Assembly: GCF_000469155.1 (NCBI RefSeq)
Contig: NZ_AWXE01000004.1
Location: 558,001-622,000 of the forward strand
Direction of reading: 5' to 3'
Length of the DNA: 64,000 nucleotides
From: Candidatus Micropelagos thuwalensis
GTDB taxonomy: Bacteria; Pseudomonadota; Alphaproteobacteria; RS24
Of the stretch, positions 8,601 through 17,102 are shown one piece after another. The notes beneath the pieces were generated by a model, which did no database searches, was not told the origin of the DNA, and worked only from the letters and a program-made list of their open reading frames with translations. The translations under genes were made by a program, and so were the position numbers. Positions within the stretch are counted from its first letter, which is position 1. Every line of letters begins with the position of its first letter.

Positions 8601-8626
8601 AAAAAAGCCCCGCCAAAAGGCGGGGC
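8601..8626 (-). terminator. Strong rho-independent terminator
   Basis: GCCCCGCC (8607-8614) and GGCGGGGC (8619-8626) form an 8-bp GC stem with an AAAA loop. On the minus strand it is followed by TTTTTT. It ends the small secreted-protein gene at 8654-8878 and lies between it and the convergent SMR gene. Confidence 0.85.
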
Positions 8627-8653
8627 ATAAAATTAGGTCATCATTATTTGGTT

Positions 8654-8878
8654 TTATGACGTATAGGTTGTTCCGGCGTTACTGGTTTCACCCCCTTCTG
8701 TCTCTTCTTCATCGCCATGATCGCCATCGCCGTGATCGCCATTGCAATGCCCGGCAAGCATCAATGATCCCGTGGAAGTTTCAAGATTTGAGGTAGTGGT
8801 ATATCCATTAACTGATGGTGCATAAATCAAGCCCATCATCAAAAACGCTAGAACAAATGGTGTAAGGGATTTAAGCAT
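8654..8878 (-). CDS. Small secreted His/Asp/Glu-rich protein, unknown
   Basis: A 74-residue predicted exported peptide. The ATG at 8878 is chosen because GGAGG lies five bases upstream; the frame extends 12 bases further without a site. A hydrophobic N-terminus (LTPFVLAFLMMGLIYAPSV) acts as signal peptide. The mature part has HCNGDHGDGDHGDEEE, an acidic His-rich tract with one Cys, then a Gly/Thr/Ser tail. The tract suggests metal binding, but I recognise no family. It has its own strong terminator, which supports it being a real gene. Confidence 0.6.
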   Translation of the reverse strand: MLKSLTPFVLAFLMMGLIYAPSVNGYTTTSNLETSTGSLMLAGHCNGDHGDGDHGDEEETEGGETSNAGTTYTS

Positions 8879-8959
8879 TTGAGCCTCCAATATTTACATC
8901 TATAATTACATAGATTTTTCTTCTGAGGCATCAACAAAATTTTTATTTTGCGCGCGAAA

Positions 8960-9760
8960 CTAAACCTCAAAAGATCTATTTTTAAGGCTGACCCATTTAA
9001 TAGCATTTGCAATAAGCCGTCGATAAAACGGATTTACATAGGCCGAAGGGCCATCACCAAACTGTAGATAGACAATGCGACTATTACCGATTTCTTTTGT
9101 CCAGCCAACGAGAGAACTTCCCGGTTTATGCTGCCAACCGCTATTATCATTTAATCTGCCATCACGAACTGCAGCGGAGGCTGAGTAAAAATTATCTGCC
9201 GTGAAACTGAAATCGCTGCGTAATAACGGGTTAACATCATCCTCAAACACCTCGTAAAGATATAGCTCATCTGTAATCTCAAATTTCGGCGGCAGGCCTT
9301 CAGTAACAGGGTGGTCGGCAAGCACCTCCACCTGATGCGTCACATCATGGCGATATCCGCTATCTTGGCGCAGCTCGCCGCGTAATTCGCGAGGCAGATA
9401 GAAGAATCGCCCCCCAATAATCTCGCTATAGGCCTCCCAGTCTTGCCAACCGGCAATTGCATGGTGCAAAAAAACAAACCCGTGTCCTGCATCAACAAGC
9501 TGTTGGAAATCCTTTTGATAGGCTTCAGATGGAGATATAATATCTGGGTGCGCATTTTCATGGAAAGAAATGCCCGGCATATCATATAGCACCAGAGCAT
9601 CATAAACCTCGGCTTGTTTGACATTAAACAAAGCCTGAGAAGCAGGCTGCTCAACTAGTGTCCAGTCTAGATTATCCATGTTGTCAAAAATATCGTAGAA
9701 CGCCTGACGCTCATAAGGGTGGCCTTTGACAGATAGAAGAATGCGATGAGTTTCAGACAT
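8960..9760 (-). CDS. ThuA domain-containing protein
   Basis: A 266-residue protein of the ThuA (trehalose utilisation) family, a class I glutamine amidotransferase-like fold. Family landmarks: LVLYDMPG after the first Rossmann unit, GFVFLHHAIAGWQDWEAYSEIIGGRFFY in the middle, and HPVTEGLPPKFEITDELY followed by VGWTKEIGNSRIVYLQFGDG near the C-terminus. Biochemical function of bacterial ThuA proteins is largely unsettled; sugar metabolism is usually assumed. No signal peptide. GAGGG precedes the ATG. It stands apart from sugar genes here, so its pathway cannot be inferred from neighbours. Confidence 0.85.
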   Translation of the reverse strand: MSETHRILLSVKGHPYERQAFYDIFDNMDNLDWTLVEQPASQALFNVKQAEVYDALVLYDMPGISFHENAHPDIISPSEAYQKDFQQLVDAGHGFVFLHHAIAGWQDWEAYSEIIGGRFFYLPRELRGELRQDSGYRHDVTHQVEVLADHPVTEGLPPKFEITDELYLYEVFEDDVNPLLRSDFSFTADNFYSASAAVRDGRLNDNSGWQHKPGSSLVGWTKEIGNSRIVYLQFGDGPSAYVNPFYRRLIANAIKWVSLKNRSFEV

Positions 9761-9893
9761 GTTACCCTCATGTTGGTTCTAGATAATTTTCTGAAGACAA
9801 AAATCCACATTTGAGGCCACTAAACACTAAAGACCCTCACACACGACCCATGCAAGCGTTGAAAAAGAATTGCTAAAGTGAGCAGAAGTGGTT

Positions 9894-10520
9894 TCATTTT
9901 GCTTTATTTCCTCCAGGATTTTCAATATTTTGTTGATTTAATTTAACCGGCAGCAAAATTTCGTTATCCCTCAAAAACCAGGGAATGAATGGCGGGTCAT
10001 AAAAAGCATAAATTGGTCGACCAGAAGCCTCATATCCATTTTGAGCAATAAACGCCTTAAGCTTGGCTGTGTTTTCTTCAATCTTCTTATCACTTTGCGA
10101 TCCCCGAAAGGACACACTGGCGAATCGTTGGGCCTTTAGCTTTGAAACTGTAACGCCCTTTTCACTTGGTAAAGGTATATTTTCTTCAGCCATATTTCTT
10201 GGAAGAAAAAAACGAACGATCCATCTCTCTGCCGAGTCATCATAATTCTGATTGGCTAATGTTTGTGCTACAGGTGACGTCATCGATATTTCTAAATTAT
10301 CTTCATTTTCGCCACTGATGTATCTGAACAATCTGCGGAACGCATCACTGGCGGCCTCTTTCCGAGAAGAAAAAACTTCAGTTTCTACAGCCATCACAGA
10401 AGTGTAATCTCTGATTGCAAATATACCCTTTTCAAGAATAACCTTATAATTTGGCTGCTCAATTTCAGCCCAAGCTGGCAATGAGAAGAGCATTGCAATG
10501 GTGAGGATTATTAGTTTCAT
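9894..10520 (-). CDS. SOUL family haem-binding protein, exported
   Basis: A 208-residue SOUL/HBP protein. Residues 1-18 are a signal peptide with a clear AWA cleavage site. The family pattern follows: YKVILEKGIFAIRDY at the start, AFRRLFRYISGEN, ISMTSPVAQ, then WIVRFFLPRNM and a C-terminal FYDPPFIPWFLRDNEILLPV. SOUL proteins bind haem or related tetrapyrroles; an export signal places this one in the periplasm. It heads a run of small minus-strand genes for exported or membrane proteins, spaced too widely to be one obvious operon. Confidence 0.88.
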   Translation of the reverse strand: MKLIILTIAMLFSLPAWAEIEQPNYKVILEKGIFAIRDYTSVMAVETEVFSSRKEAASDAFRRLFRYISGENEDNLEISMTSPVAQTLANQNYDDSAERWIVRFFLPRNMAEENIPLPSEKGVTVSKLKAQRFASVSFRGSQSDKKIEENTAKLKAFIAQNGYEASGRPIYAFYDPPFIPWFLRDNEILLPVKLNQQNIENPGGNKAK

Positions 10521-10566
10521 TTTTTACATCTCAAGTATTCTATTAATTTTTCATTAGCGCCATGTC

Positions 10567-10983
10567 TCAATGATGAGCCCAAGCTAAGGCAACAATAGAA
10601 ATTATCATTTGTACCATAAAAATACTTACTGAGAGGCGATGCAATAAATCAAAACTCCTGCTGGAAGCATTAGGCTCTTGAAGCAATGCATCTCTTTTTT
10701 CATTGATTAATGGAGTTAAATAAAAGGAGTTAAATCCAAAACCGAAGGTTGAAACCATAGTCAGTATCACTAAATCACCTCTTCCAGCCTGATATGCGAA
10801 AACACTTGCTAATAGTGTGAGCACCAGGCCATATATGAACATTCTAGGGAATAATTTCCGAAGCAGCTTGCCTGCATTAGTTTCATCAAGTGCTGCAAAA
10901 ACAGATGGGGCTATTACAGTCAGAAAAAGCAACATAAAGCCCAGAACCATAGCATTTAAAATTAGAAACAAACCAATATACAT
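10567..10983 (-). CDS. DUF4149-type integral membrane protein
   Basis: A 138-residue protein with four predicted membrane helices (about 2-25, 46-64, 72-88 and 113-134). The layout and the sequence VIAPSVFAALDETNAGKLLRKLFPRMF match the DUF4149 / TMEM205-like pattern. Function of the family is unknown. It lies 46 bases downstream of nothing on its own strand and precedes the SOUL gene by 46 bases, so the two could be cotranscribed. Confidence 0.7.
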   Translation of the reverse strand: MYIGLFLILNAMVLGFMLLFLTVIAPSVFAALDETNAGKLLRKLFPRMFIYGLVLTLLASVFAYQAGRGDLVILTMVSTFGFGFNSFYLTPLINEKRDALLQEPNASSRSFDLLHRLSVSIFMVQMIISIVALAWAHH

Positions 10984-11060
10984 TTTATGCCCATAGAAAA
11001 GTTAAGCTATAATTTTTACTTAGTTTAAGTAATCAGGAGTTGGATGACACATAATACTTG

Positions 11061-11504
11061 CTACTGACTGCTCAAATATTTAGATATTGCAATATCTAAA
11101 TCTGTAAGCTCATCACAGCCTTCAGGGCATAGCATTCTCAATTTTACAAGATTAGATTGAGCGGAACCCACATCATCAAGTTTTAAAAATAACTCACCCT
11201 GATATTCTAGGGCTAATTTATGGTCAGGCTTAATAGATAGAGCTTCTTCATAATAAATTTTACTTTTGTCATAATCACCAATTTTGCGATGAGCAAAACC
11301 GAGATAATTGTAAATATCGGAATTATCAGGCTCTTCTTGAATTGCTTTTTTTAACTTTTTAATTGCACGCACATATTTATCATTTTTTATTAATTTCTTT
11401 GCGTCATTGATAAGTTTGCTAACACTTGGTTCATAACCATAACCTCCAGCAGCCCAAACTGGCGTCGAGAAAAGCAGTGCGGTGGCGAGGAGGAGTGGTT
11501 TCAT
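11061..11504 (-). CDS. Exported TPR-repeat protein
   Basis: A 147-residue protein with a signal peptide (cleavage after VWA, residue 18) and about three tetratricopeptide repeats covering residues 38-130. The clearest are SDIYNYLGFAHRKIGDYDKSKIYYEEAL and the unit before it. Two cysteines (LCPEGC) lie near the C-terminus. TPR proteins are scaffolds for protein contacts; location would be periplasmic. GAGG precedes the ATG. No partner is identifiable from the neighbours. Confidence 0.8.
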   Translation of the reverse strand: MKPLLLATALLFSTPVWAAGGYGYEPSVSKLINDAKKLIKNDKYVRAIKKLKKAIQEEPDNSDIYNYLGFAHRKIGDYDKSKIYYEEALSIKPDHKLALEYQGELFLKLDDVGSAQSNLVKLRMLCPEGCDELTDLDIAISKYLSSQ

Positions 11505-11582
11505 TATTTAACGCCTCATTAATTTTTTATGCATAAATTGTGTCTGCAAAAATTCTAATTCCGCAAAAAATTAATACTAATA

Positions 11583-12051
11583 CTATTCCAATGAACTCAA
11601 AATTCTTTCTGGCCATACAAAATTAATCGCTGATTTAGATATTTTCCATTCCTGGTCAACTTTCACATAAGTTTCATCATAAAAGGCCAACCAAATAAGG
11701 GGGTTTTCTTTCGGGCTTTTTCTGGCGTCAATGTTTAAAAGATAACATGTTCCCCGCGCGCTGTGATCATCAATTAAATCCACCAAGTGATTAGTATTAT
11801 AATGCATAGAGCTGAATTTATGCATCCAATTATCCTCAAAAAACCTCAAAATAGTTTTTATATATCTCTCCTCTTCCCTTCCATGACCCATATGGGCCAA
11901 ACTCACAGATACCATCAGGAGTGAATAAATTGACCAGCTGGTTTAAATCGCGGGAGTCAATCAATTGATTATATTTCATTCTCAGGAAGCGGATTTTTTC
12001 AACCTCTAGAAGTTGCTTTAGATTTTTGATTTCTTCTTTCGAAAAGCTCAT
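11583..12051 (-). pseudogene. SnoaL/NTF2-like protein gene with frameshift
   Basis: Two overlapping frames on the minus strand together make one SnoaL-like (NTF2-fold) protein of about 155 residues. The first frame, from ATG 12051, runs FLRMKYNQLIDSRDLNQLV, FTPDGICEFGPYGSWKGR and then stops at 11836. The second continues with EDNWMHKFSSMHYNTNHLV, CYLLNIDAR and a C-terminal IWLAFYDETYVKVDQEWKI. The shift is at a run of six T (about 11842-11847 region): five T would restore a single frame. Members bind or isomerise small polyketide-like substrates. A sequencing error is possible. Confidence 0.75.
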
Positions 12052-12146
12052 CCCAGAAAATCCTATCTATTATAAAACTATTATATTAAGGAGTGTTGGA
12101 TAAATTTTTTCAAGTTCTAATATTAAATATCTATTAAGAGGCAGTT

Positions 12147-12515
12147 ATGAGAATTTTGATTTTAATTTTTTCATTAATCTTTGGCGGCTCAGGCATTGCT
12201 AAAGATTTTCGTGAATATGGTTTTGCCATGATGACAGATAGTAAATGTGATAATCATGAGGAAGCCATGAAATATCTTAAAAAGGTTGTAGCTTATGTTG
12301 AAGCTAATGCGCCAAATAGCACATATGTAAGGTGTGGAAAAGATTTAGAAGGCAGGCAGGGCTGCCTCGTTATGACTGAAAATTACGAAGCCTTTGAAGC
12401 AAATCAATCATTTTGGGAAACAGATGAAGAATGGAATCGGTTAATGCGTCTGGCTTGGAAAGAATGCGGCATTGATGAATTTGGGTTTGGTCGCAAAGCA
12501 TTAACTTTTGAATAA
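12147..12515 (+). CDS. Secreted Cys4 protein, unknown family (copy 1)
   Basis: A 122-residue protein with a signal peptide (about residues 1-18, ending SGIA). The mature part has exactly four cysteines at 34, 63, 73 and 107, consistent with two disulfides in the periplasm. A second gene at 28060-28428 encodes a protein of the same length with cysteines at the same four positions and about 36 identical residues of 104 after the signal. Best conserved are the segments around GC at 72-73, SFxExDxxWN and CGxxxFGF. I recognise no known family. GAGG precedes the ATG. Confidence 0.7.
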   Translation: MRILILIFSLIFGGSGIAKDFREYGFAMMTDSKCDNHEEAMKYLKKVVAYVEANAPNSTYVRCGKDLEGRQGCLVMTENYEAFEANQSFWETDEEWNRLMRLAWKECGIDEFGFGRKALTFE

Positions 12516-12530
12516 TCTTTAAACATTTTC

Positions 12531-12818
12531 TTACTTACAAAATGTTTCATAATAAACAGAATAACTAGCAGCTATATCAGTCAGCCATTTGATTTTAGCA
12601 GCAGGTTCGAGCGTGTCGGCAGAATTTTCAGGAATACTTCTGAGTTCATCCCAAAATTTGTCAGCTTCAATTAGCAATGCACCGGCACCCATGGCCAATT
12701 CTTGGCAGTCCTGCCTAGTCGGCCCTATGTTTTCAGATAACCTATTAGAGGGACTGTTATACGCCGCCAGCATAAGCGAAGATAAAACCAAAGTAACAAT
12801 GATTATAAGTGGCTTCAC
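12531..12818 (-). CDS. Small exported protein, unknown
   Basis: A 95-residue protein with an N-terminal hydrophobic signal (about residues 3-19, ending LAA). The rest is alpha-helical looking, with two cysteines (CQEL and a C-terminal FCK) that may pair. No family recognised. It converges on the Cys4 gene at 12147-12515, 15 bases between stops. Its N-terminus resembles that of other small secreted proteins in this patch (MKPL...), which may reflect only signal-peptide composition. Confidence 0.55.
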   Translation of the reverse strand: MKPLIIIVTLVLSSLMLAAYNSPSNRLSENIGPTRQDCQELAMGAGALLIEADKFWDELRSIPENSADTLEPAAKIKWLTDIAASYSVYYETFCK

Positions 12819-12890
12819 TTCAATACCCCTAATAATTTTTATCTCCGAACTCTCTCACCGCTTATTATGATTTGAAGAATTCCAAAAAAA

Positions 12891-12965
12891 TGGAGCGGGC
12901 GATGAGATTCGAACTCACGACATCAACCTTGGCAAGGTTGCGCTCTACCCCTGAGCTACGCCCGC
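12891..12965 (-). tRNA. tRNA-Gly (anticodon GCC)
   Basis: The minus strand folds into a complete cloverleaf: a 7-bp acceptor stem GCGGGCG/CGCCCGC, D arm GCTCAGGGGTAGAGC, anticodon stem CAACC/GGTTG around TTGCCAA, and T arm with GTTCGAATC. The anticodon is GCC. The discriminator T and the terminal CCA are encoded. It is isolated, between the small-protein patch and the MFS transporter. Confidence 0.97.
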
Positions 12966-13026
12966 AACTATTTTAGATATCATAGCGGGTTATGCCCCAA
13001 AGCAAAAATGATTGCAACCTCTTTGA

Positions 13027-14301
13027 CTACCCTCTTGTTGAGTCAGCTGAAGTTTTAGTGCGAAAATTCATCGCATAAATAAAGAAAACAGACATCACGA
13101 CTGTCACCATAAACCCTTGAAATGCAGCATCATAAGCGCCTGTCTGACTATGCATCACTCCAATAAAACTTACAAAAATTATTGAAAGACCCTGCATAAC
13201 CGGGGCCATAAACCCCAGAACCGAGCCTATGCTGGCTGGGCCAAATGCAGAAGCCGTTAGCGATGACCAGACCGGGTAAATGCCGCCGACAGCAGCTCCA
13301 AAAATCGAAACAAAAATCAGCAAACTCCAGTAATCAGGCCGCATTAAAAAAACAACCAAAAGAAGAAAATGAAACAAAGCAACCAAAGCAAACAAATGCC
13401 TGACATCAAAATAATCAGCCATAAAGCCAATAATGAGTTTTCCAGCGACTGCGGAAATCGTCATAGCAGAAATAATCGTCGTGGCCTGCAAAACTGTAAA
13501 CCCACTATCTACCAGAAACGGGAATTTTGATGTGAGAACTGCTTGATCACTGGCAAGCAAAAGGCCACACCCCATAGCTACTAGCCAATAATTACGGGTT
13601 GTCACAATCTGCTTTAGGCTCAGAGTTTTGTCACCTGTCGGCGCCTCTTTCCGTGACACATCCTCTTGCGTATCAAATTCATCAAAGTCGTTAATGTCTG
13701 CCGGTGCTGGACGCCCCCTAACAAAAAGTCCGACAAGGACAAATATAATAATCGCCACTGACCAGCCTGTGAGGAGCATCGCCATTCGCCAGCCATAAGA
13801 GGTTATAAAAAAAGATATAACTGGCACCATGAGCGCGCCGCCAACAGACGACGTCACAGACATGAGCCCTAATGCGCGCCCTCGGCGTTTTTGAAACCAG
13901 CGCACTGTGACAGCATTGCCTGCAAGCCCGCCACAAGAACACACCGAAATACTGAGCATCACAAAAATACCAACCATCATCACCATTAAGCTTTGCGCCA
14001 TAGCAACAAGCGTGAATGCACCTCCAAAACTAAGCGACCCAAACATGATCACATATTTCGCATCAAATTTATCCAACAGTCGACCAACCAGTGGCGACCA
14101 AATAGCAAGTCCGACCAGCATTGAAATATAGGCATTATTAGCGGTAGCACGCGATATACCAAACTCTTCAGTGACGGGGATGACAAAAAGCTGGAAGCTG
14201 TAAATTGTAGAGCCAACAATCAGCATAGCAGATACAAAACAGGCAGATAAAACAATCCAACCAGAATAAATCGTTCCCAAGCGGGGCGGGGTTCCTATCA
14301 C
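13027..14301 (-). CDS. MFS transporter
   Basis: A 424-residue major facilitator protein with about twelve membrane helices and a charged central loop (about 205-235, DINDFDEFDTQEDV). The helix 2-3 loop holds GRLLDKFDAKYV, a recognisable motif A. The overall look is that of the oxalate/formate-antiporter or monocarboxylate branch. Substrate unknown; an organic acid would fit the divergent AtuA operon 122 bases away. The start is a GTG at 14301 with only a weak ribosome site, so the N-terminus may be a few residues off. Confidence 0.88.
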   Translation of the reverse strand: MIGTPPRLGTIYSGWIVLSACFVSAMLIVGSTIYSFQLFVIPVTEEFGISRATANNAYISMLVGLAIWSPLVGRLLDKFDAKYVIMFGSLSFGGAFTLVAMAQSLMVMMVGIFVMLSISVCSCGGLAGNAVTVRWFQKRRGRALGLMSVTSSVGGALMVPVISFFITSYGWRMAMLLTGWSVAIIIFVLVGLFVRGRPAPADINDFDEFDTQEDVSRKEAPTGDKTLSLKQIVTTRNYWLVAMGCGLLLASDQAVLTSKFPFLVDSGFTVLQATTIISAMTISAVAGKLIIGFMADYFDVRHLFALVALFHFLLLVVFLMRPDYWSLLIFVSIFGAAVGGIYPVWSSLTASAFGPASIGSVLGFMAPVMQGLSIIFVSFIGVMHSQTGAYDAAFQGFMVTVVMSVFFIYAMNFRTKTSADSTRG

Positions 14302-14423
14302 TTTTTATTTCCGTTCAACGATTAAATAAGAAAGACAACCTACTTTAAAAACACTCCCACGTCTCAGTAAACTTATAATTGACATTAAGGGGCGGGCTTT
14401 TAAATTGAGGGCTGGAGGCATCA

Positions 14424-15797
14424 GTGAATACACCTAAAAAAATGATAAGAGTAGCAAATGCTCAAGGATTCTGGGGAGACAGTCTGCTCGGCCCCAAAAG
14501 GCTGGTTGAAGAAGGACCGGTAGATTACCTGACTTTCGACTATCTCTCCGAAATTACAATGAGCATCATGCAAAAACAAAGAATGCGCGACCCAGAGTCA
14601 GGTTACGCGCGTGATTTCATTAAAATGCTTAAAATTATAATGCCGCAATGCAAAGATAAAGGCATCAAATTAATTGCCAATGCGGCGGGCGTAAATGCAC
14701 CGGCCTGCCTTGCCGCTACAAAACAAGCGCTTTCAGAGATTGGTCTAGAGGGTATCCGCATCGGCATTGTTGAGGGTGACGACATTCTCGACAAACTAGA
14801 TGTGCTGACAAATGCAGGCGAAGAGCTGGTAAACATGGATACCGGCGCAGCTTTGGCTTCTGTTAAAAACGATATTATCAGCGCCAATGTGTATATCGGT
14901 GCGGCATCAATTGTTGAAGCGCTTCAGCAAGGGGCAGATATTGTTATTACCGGACGAGCCAGCGATCCCTCTCTTGCCGTAGCCCCGCTAGTCTATGAGT
15001 TTGGCTGGTCCTTTGAAGATTTCGACAAAATCGCATCCGCCACCGTGCTCGGACATATCATTGAATGTGGCCCCCAATGCACCGGCGGCAATTATACTGA
15101 TTGGCGGGATGTTCAAGATTTTGCACATATCGGCTTTCCGGTTGTCGAGGCATATGAGGACGGCTCATTTGTCGTCACAAAACATGACGGCACAGGTGGA
15201 TTGATAAATGTGGAAAGCGTCACCTCGCAGCTACTTTATGAGCTTGGTGATCCGGCGCGTTACCTCAGTCCCGATTGCATTGCAGATTTTACTTCAATCC
15301 ATATGGCACAAGATGGGCCCAACCGAGTGAAGGTTCATGGTGTCAAAGGCCTTCCACCAACAGACAGTTTCAAGGTCTCCATGTCCTTCTCAAAAGGCTA
15401 TAAAATCCTCACCACACTTTGCATTAGTGGCCCTGACGCAATTGAAAAAGCCCATATTGTCTCTGACATGGTGTTTACACGCATGAAAATGCTCGGCGCA
15501 GATATCCCAGAACATGACCGCTTCTTGGAGTTATTCGGCAGTAACGTTCTTTATAAGGGCATCGTGGAAAGCCCCGACCAACCACATGAAATTCTGATGC
15601 GGCTAGGCGCAAAGGGTATGGATGCGGACAAGCTTAATGTGATGTCGAGCGAAATTGCGCCGGTTTTAACCTCCGGCCCGCCGGGCATTACCGGATTTGC
15701 GGCGGGAAGATCGCGCGCATCGGAGGTTGTCGGCTATTGGCCCGCGCTTATTAACAAGGATAAAATTGAAACAACTGTCAAAGTTGAGGAGGTTTAA
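14424..15797 (+). CDS. AtuA-family protein (DUF1446)
   Basis: A 457-residue acyclic-terpene-utilisation AtuA family protein. Family landmarks: VANAQGFWGDS at the N-terminus, NAAGVNAPACL, VYIGAASIVEALQQGADIVITGRASDPSLAVAPL in the middle, and HIIECGPQCTGGNYTDW. In Pseudomonas, atu genes serve citronellol/geraniol breakdown, but AtuA's own reaction is not established. Start is a GTG at 14424 with GGAGG five bases upstream. Two bases separate its stop from the next gene's start, indicating translational coupling with the AtuA-related protein. Confidence 0.88.
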   Translation: MNTPKKMIRVANAQGFWGDSLLGPKRLVEEGPVDYLTFDYLSEITMSIMQKQRMRDPESGYARDFIKMLKIIMPQCKDKGIKLIANAAGVNAPACLAATKQALSEIGLEGIRIGIVEGDDILDKLDVLTNAGEELVNMDTGAALASVKNDIISANVYIGAASIVEALQQGADIVITGRASDPSLAVAPLVYEFGWSFEDFDKIASATVLGHIIECGPQCTGGNYTDWRDVQDFAHIGFPVVEAYEDGSFVVTKHDGTGGLINVESVTSQLLYELGDPARYLSPDCIADFTSIHMAQDGPNRVKVHGVKGLPPTDSFKVSMSFSKGYKILTTLCISGPDAIEKAHIVSDMVFTRMKMLGADIPEHDRFLELFGSNVLYKGIVESPDQPHEILMRLGAKGMDADKLNVMSSEIAPVLTSGPPGITGFAAGRSRASEVVGYWPALINKDKIETTVKVEEV

Positions 15798-15799
15798 GG

Positions 15800-16153
15800 G
15801 TGGAACAAAAGCAGGTAAAACTGATGGATATCGCCCTTGCGCGCTCTGGCGACAAAGGGAATGGAAGTAATGTCGGGGTCATCGCCAGATCACCCGAAAT
15901 TTATGCCTTTCTTGATAAAGAGCTAACCGCCGCGCGTGTCGCTGACCATTTTAGCGAAATAGCACTCGGTGGCGTGACGCGTTATGATTTGCCGAATTTA
16001 AATGCTTTTAATTTTTTACTTGAGGAATCGCTAGGCGGAGGTGGCACTGAAACACTCATAACCGACGCCCAGGGCAAAGTGCATGGGCTTGCACTTTTGC
16101 ATATGGAAGTAAACATTGATGAAAGCCTTCTTTCGACAATAAAACATGACTGA
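15800..16153 (+). CDS. AtuA-related small protein (ferredoxin-like fold)
   Basis: A 117-residue protein matching the C-terminal domain that follows AtuA in fused versions: VKLMDIALARSGDKGNGSNVGVIARSPE and LPNLNAFNFLLEESLGGGGTETL are the diagnostic stretches. It probably forms a complex with the AtuA protein encoded immediately upstream. GTG start at 15800 with GAGGAGG seven bases before it, inside the end of the AtuA gene. It overlaps the phosphate acetyltransferase gene by 8 bases. Confidence 0.85.
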   Translation: MEQKQVKLMDIALARSGDKGNGSNVGVIARSPEIYAFLDKELTAARVADHFSEIALGGVTRYDLPNLNAFNFLLEESLGGGGTETLITDAQGKVHGLALLHMEVNIDESLLSTIKHD

Positions 16154-17102
16154 CATCATTCATAATCTTTATCGCCGCGCTCAAAAAAATAAGAAGCGCA
16201 TTTTATTTCCAGAAACATCCGACCCACGCATTCAAGAAGCTATAAAGCTCATACAAAAAGGCGGCGAAGTTATACCCGTCGCGCTTAGTGCTGATGCCGG
16301 ACTGCCAGTTGATACGGAGATTTTTTACGACCATCCCGATAAAAATCTCTGGCTGAACAGAATTTATGAGCATGTGCAAAACAAAAGAGGGCTTGAGCGT
16401 GCTAAAGTCGAACAATCCTTGTCCAACCCGCTATTGTTGAGTTGTTATTTGCTTGCCGTGGGTTATGTGGATGGCGGCGTAGCTGGGTCAATTACAACAA
16501 CAGCCAATGTTTTAAAAGCGGGCTTTAAAAGCCTTGGCGTCAAGGACGGTACCAAAACTATTTCCAGCATGTTTTTAATGGCTTTACCGGACGGAGGGGT
16601 TTTGAGCTATGGCGATTGTGCAGTTGTCCCCAATCCAACTGCCGCGCAATTAGCTGATATCGCCATTTTCACATCCGAAACACATCAGCGCCTGACCGGA
16701 GAGATACCTCATGTCGCGATGCTTTCCTTTTCAACAAAAGGCTCGGCTAATCACGCCGATGTTAACAAAGTCACCGAAGCCATGGCGCTCGTATCACAAA
16801 AAGCCCCTCACCTAAATATTGATGGTGAGTTGCAATTTGATGCTGCAATTAACCCAAAAATAGGTATCCGAAAGGCGCGTGATTCCGCGGTAGCGGGCAA
16901 AGCCAATGTGTTTATTTTTCCTGACCTCGATGCAGGGAATATTGGCTATAAAATTACGCAGGAACTGGGCGGCGCACGCGCCATCGGACCTATTCTGGGG
17001 GGATTCCCCAAACCATGGATGGATCTGTCCCGTGGCTGTGGTGTCCAAGATATTATAGATGTCGCGGTTGTTTCTGCCTTGCTGGGCGATACAACATCTT
17101 GA
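16146..17102 (+). CDS. pta: Phosphate acetyltransferase (short PTA/PTB form)
   Basis: A 318-residue enzyme of the phosphate acetyl/butyryltransferase family, the size of the stand-alone catalytic domain. It interconverts acetyl-CoA and acetyl phosphate. Landmarks: RILFPETSDPRIQEA at the N-terminus, NPLLLSCYLLAVGYVDGGVAGS, AVVPNPTAAQLADIAI, MLSFSTKGSA, and the C-terminal FPDLDAGNIGYKITQ and GPILGGFPKP. It overlaps the AtuA-related gene by 8 bases, so it is part of that operon. No acetate kinase gene is nearby. A related acyl-CoA substrate cannot be excluded. Confidence 0.9.
   Translation: MTDIIHNLYRRAQKNKKRILFPETSDPRIQEAIKLIQKGGEVIPVALSADAGLPVDTEIFYDHPDKNLWLNRIYEHVQNKRGLERAKVEQSLSNPLLLSCYLLAVGYVDGGVAGSITTTANVLKAGFKSLGVKDGTKTISSMFLMALPDGGVLSYGDCAVVPNPTAAQLADIAIFTSETHQRLTGEIPHVAMLSFSTKGSANHADVNKVTEAMALVSQKAPHLNIDGELQFDAAINPKIGIRKARDSAVAGKANVFIFPDLDAGNIGYKITQELGGARAIGPILGGFPKPWMDLSRGCGVQDIIDVAVVSALLGDTTS

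Noticed and set aside
8654-12965. Genomic island inserted at tRNA-Gly
   Set aside because: The AT-rich small-gene patch abuts the 3' end of the tRNA, but I found no integrase and no direct repeat of the tRNA 3' end on its far side.
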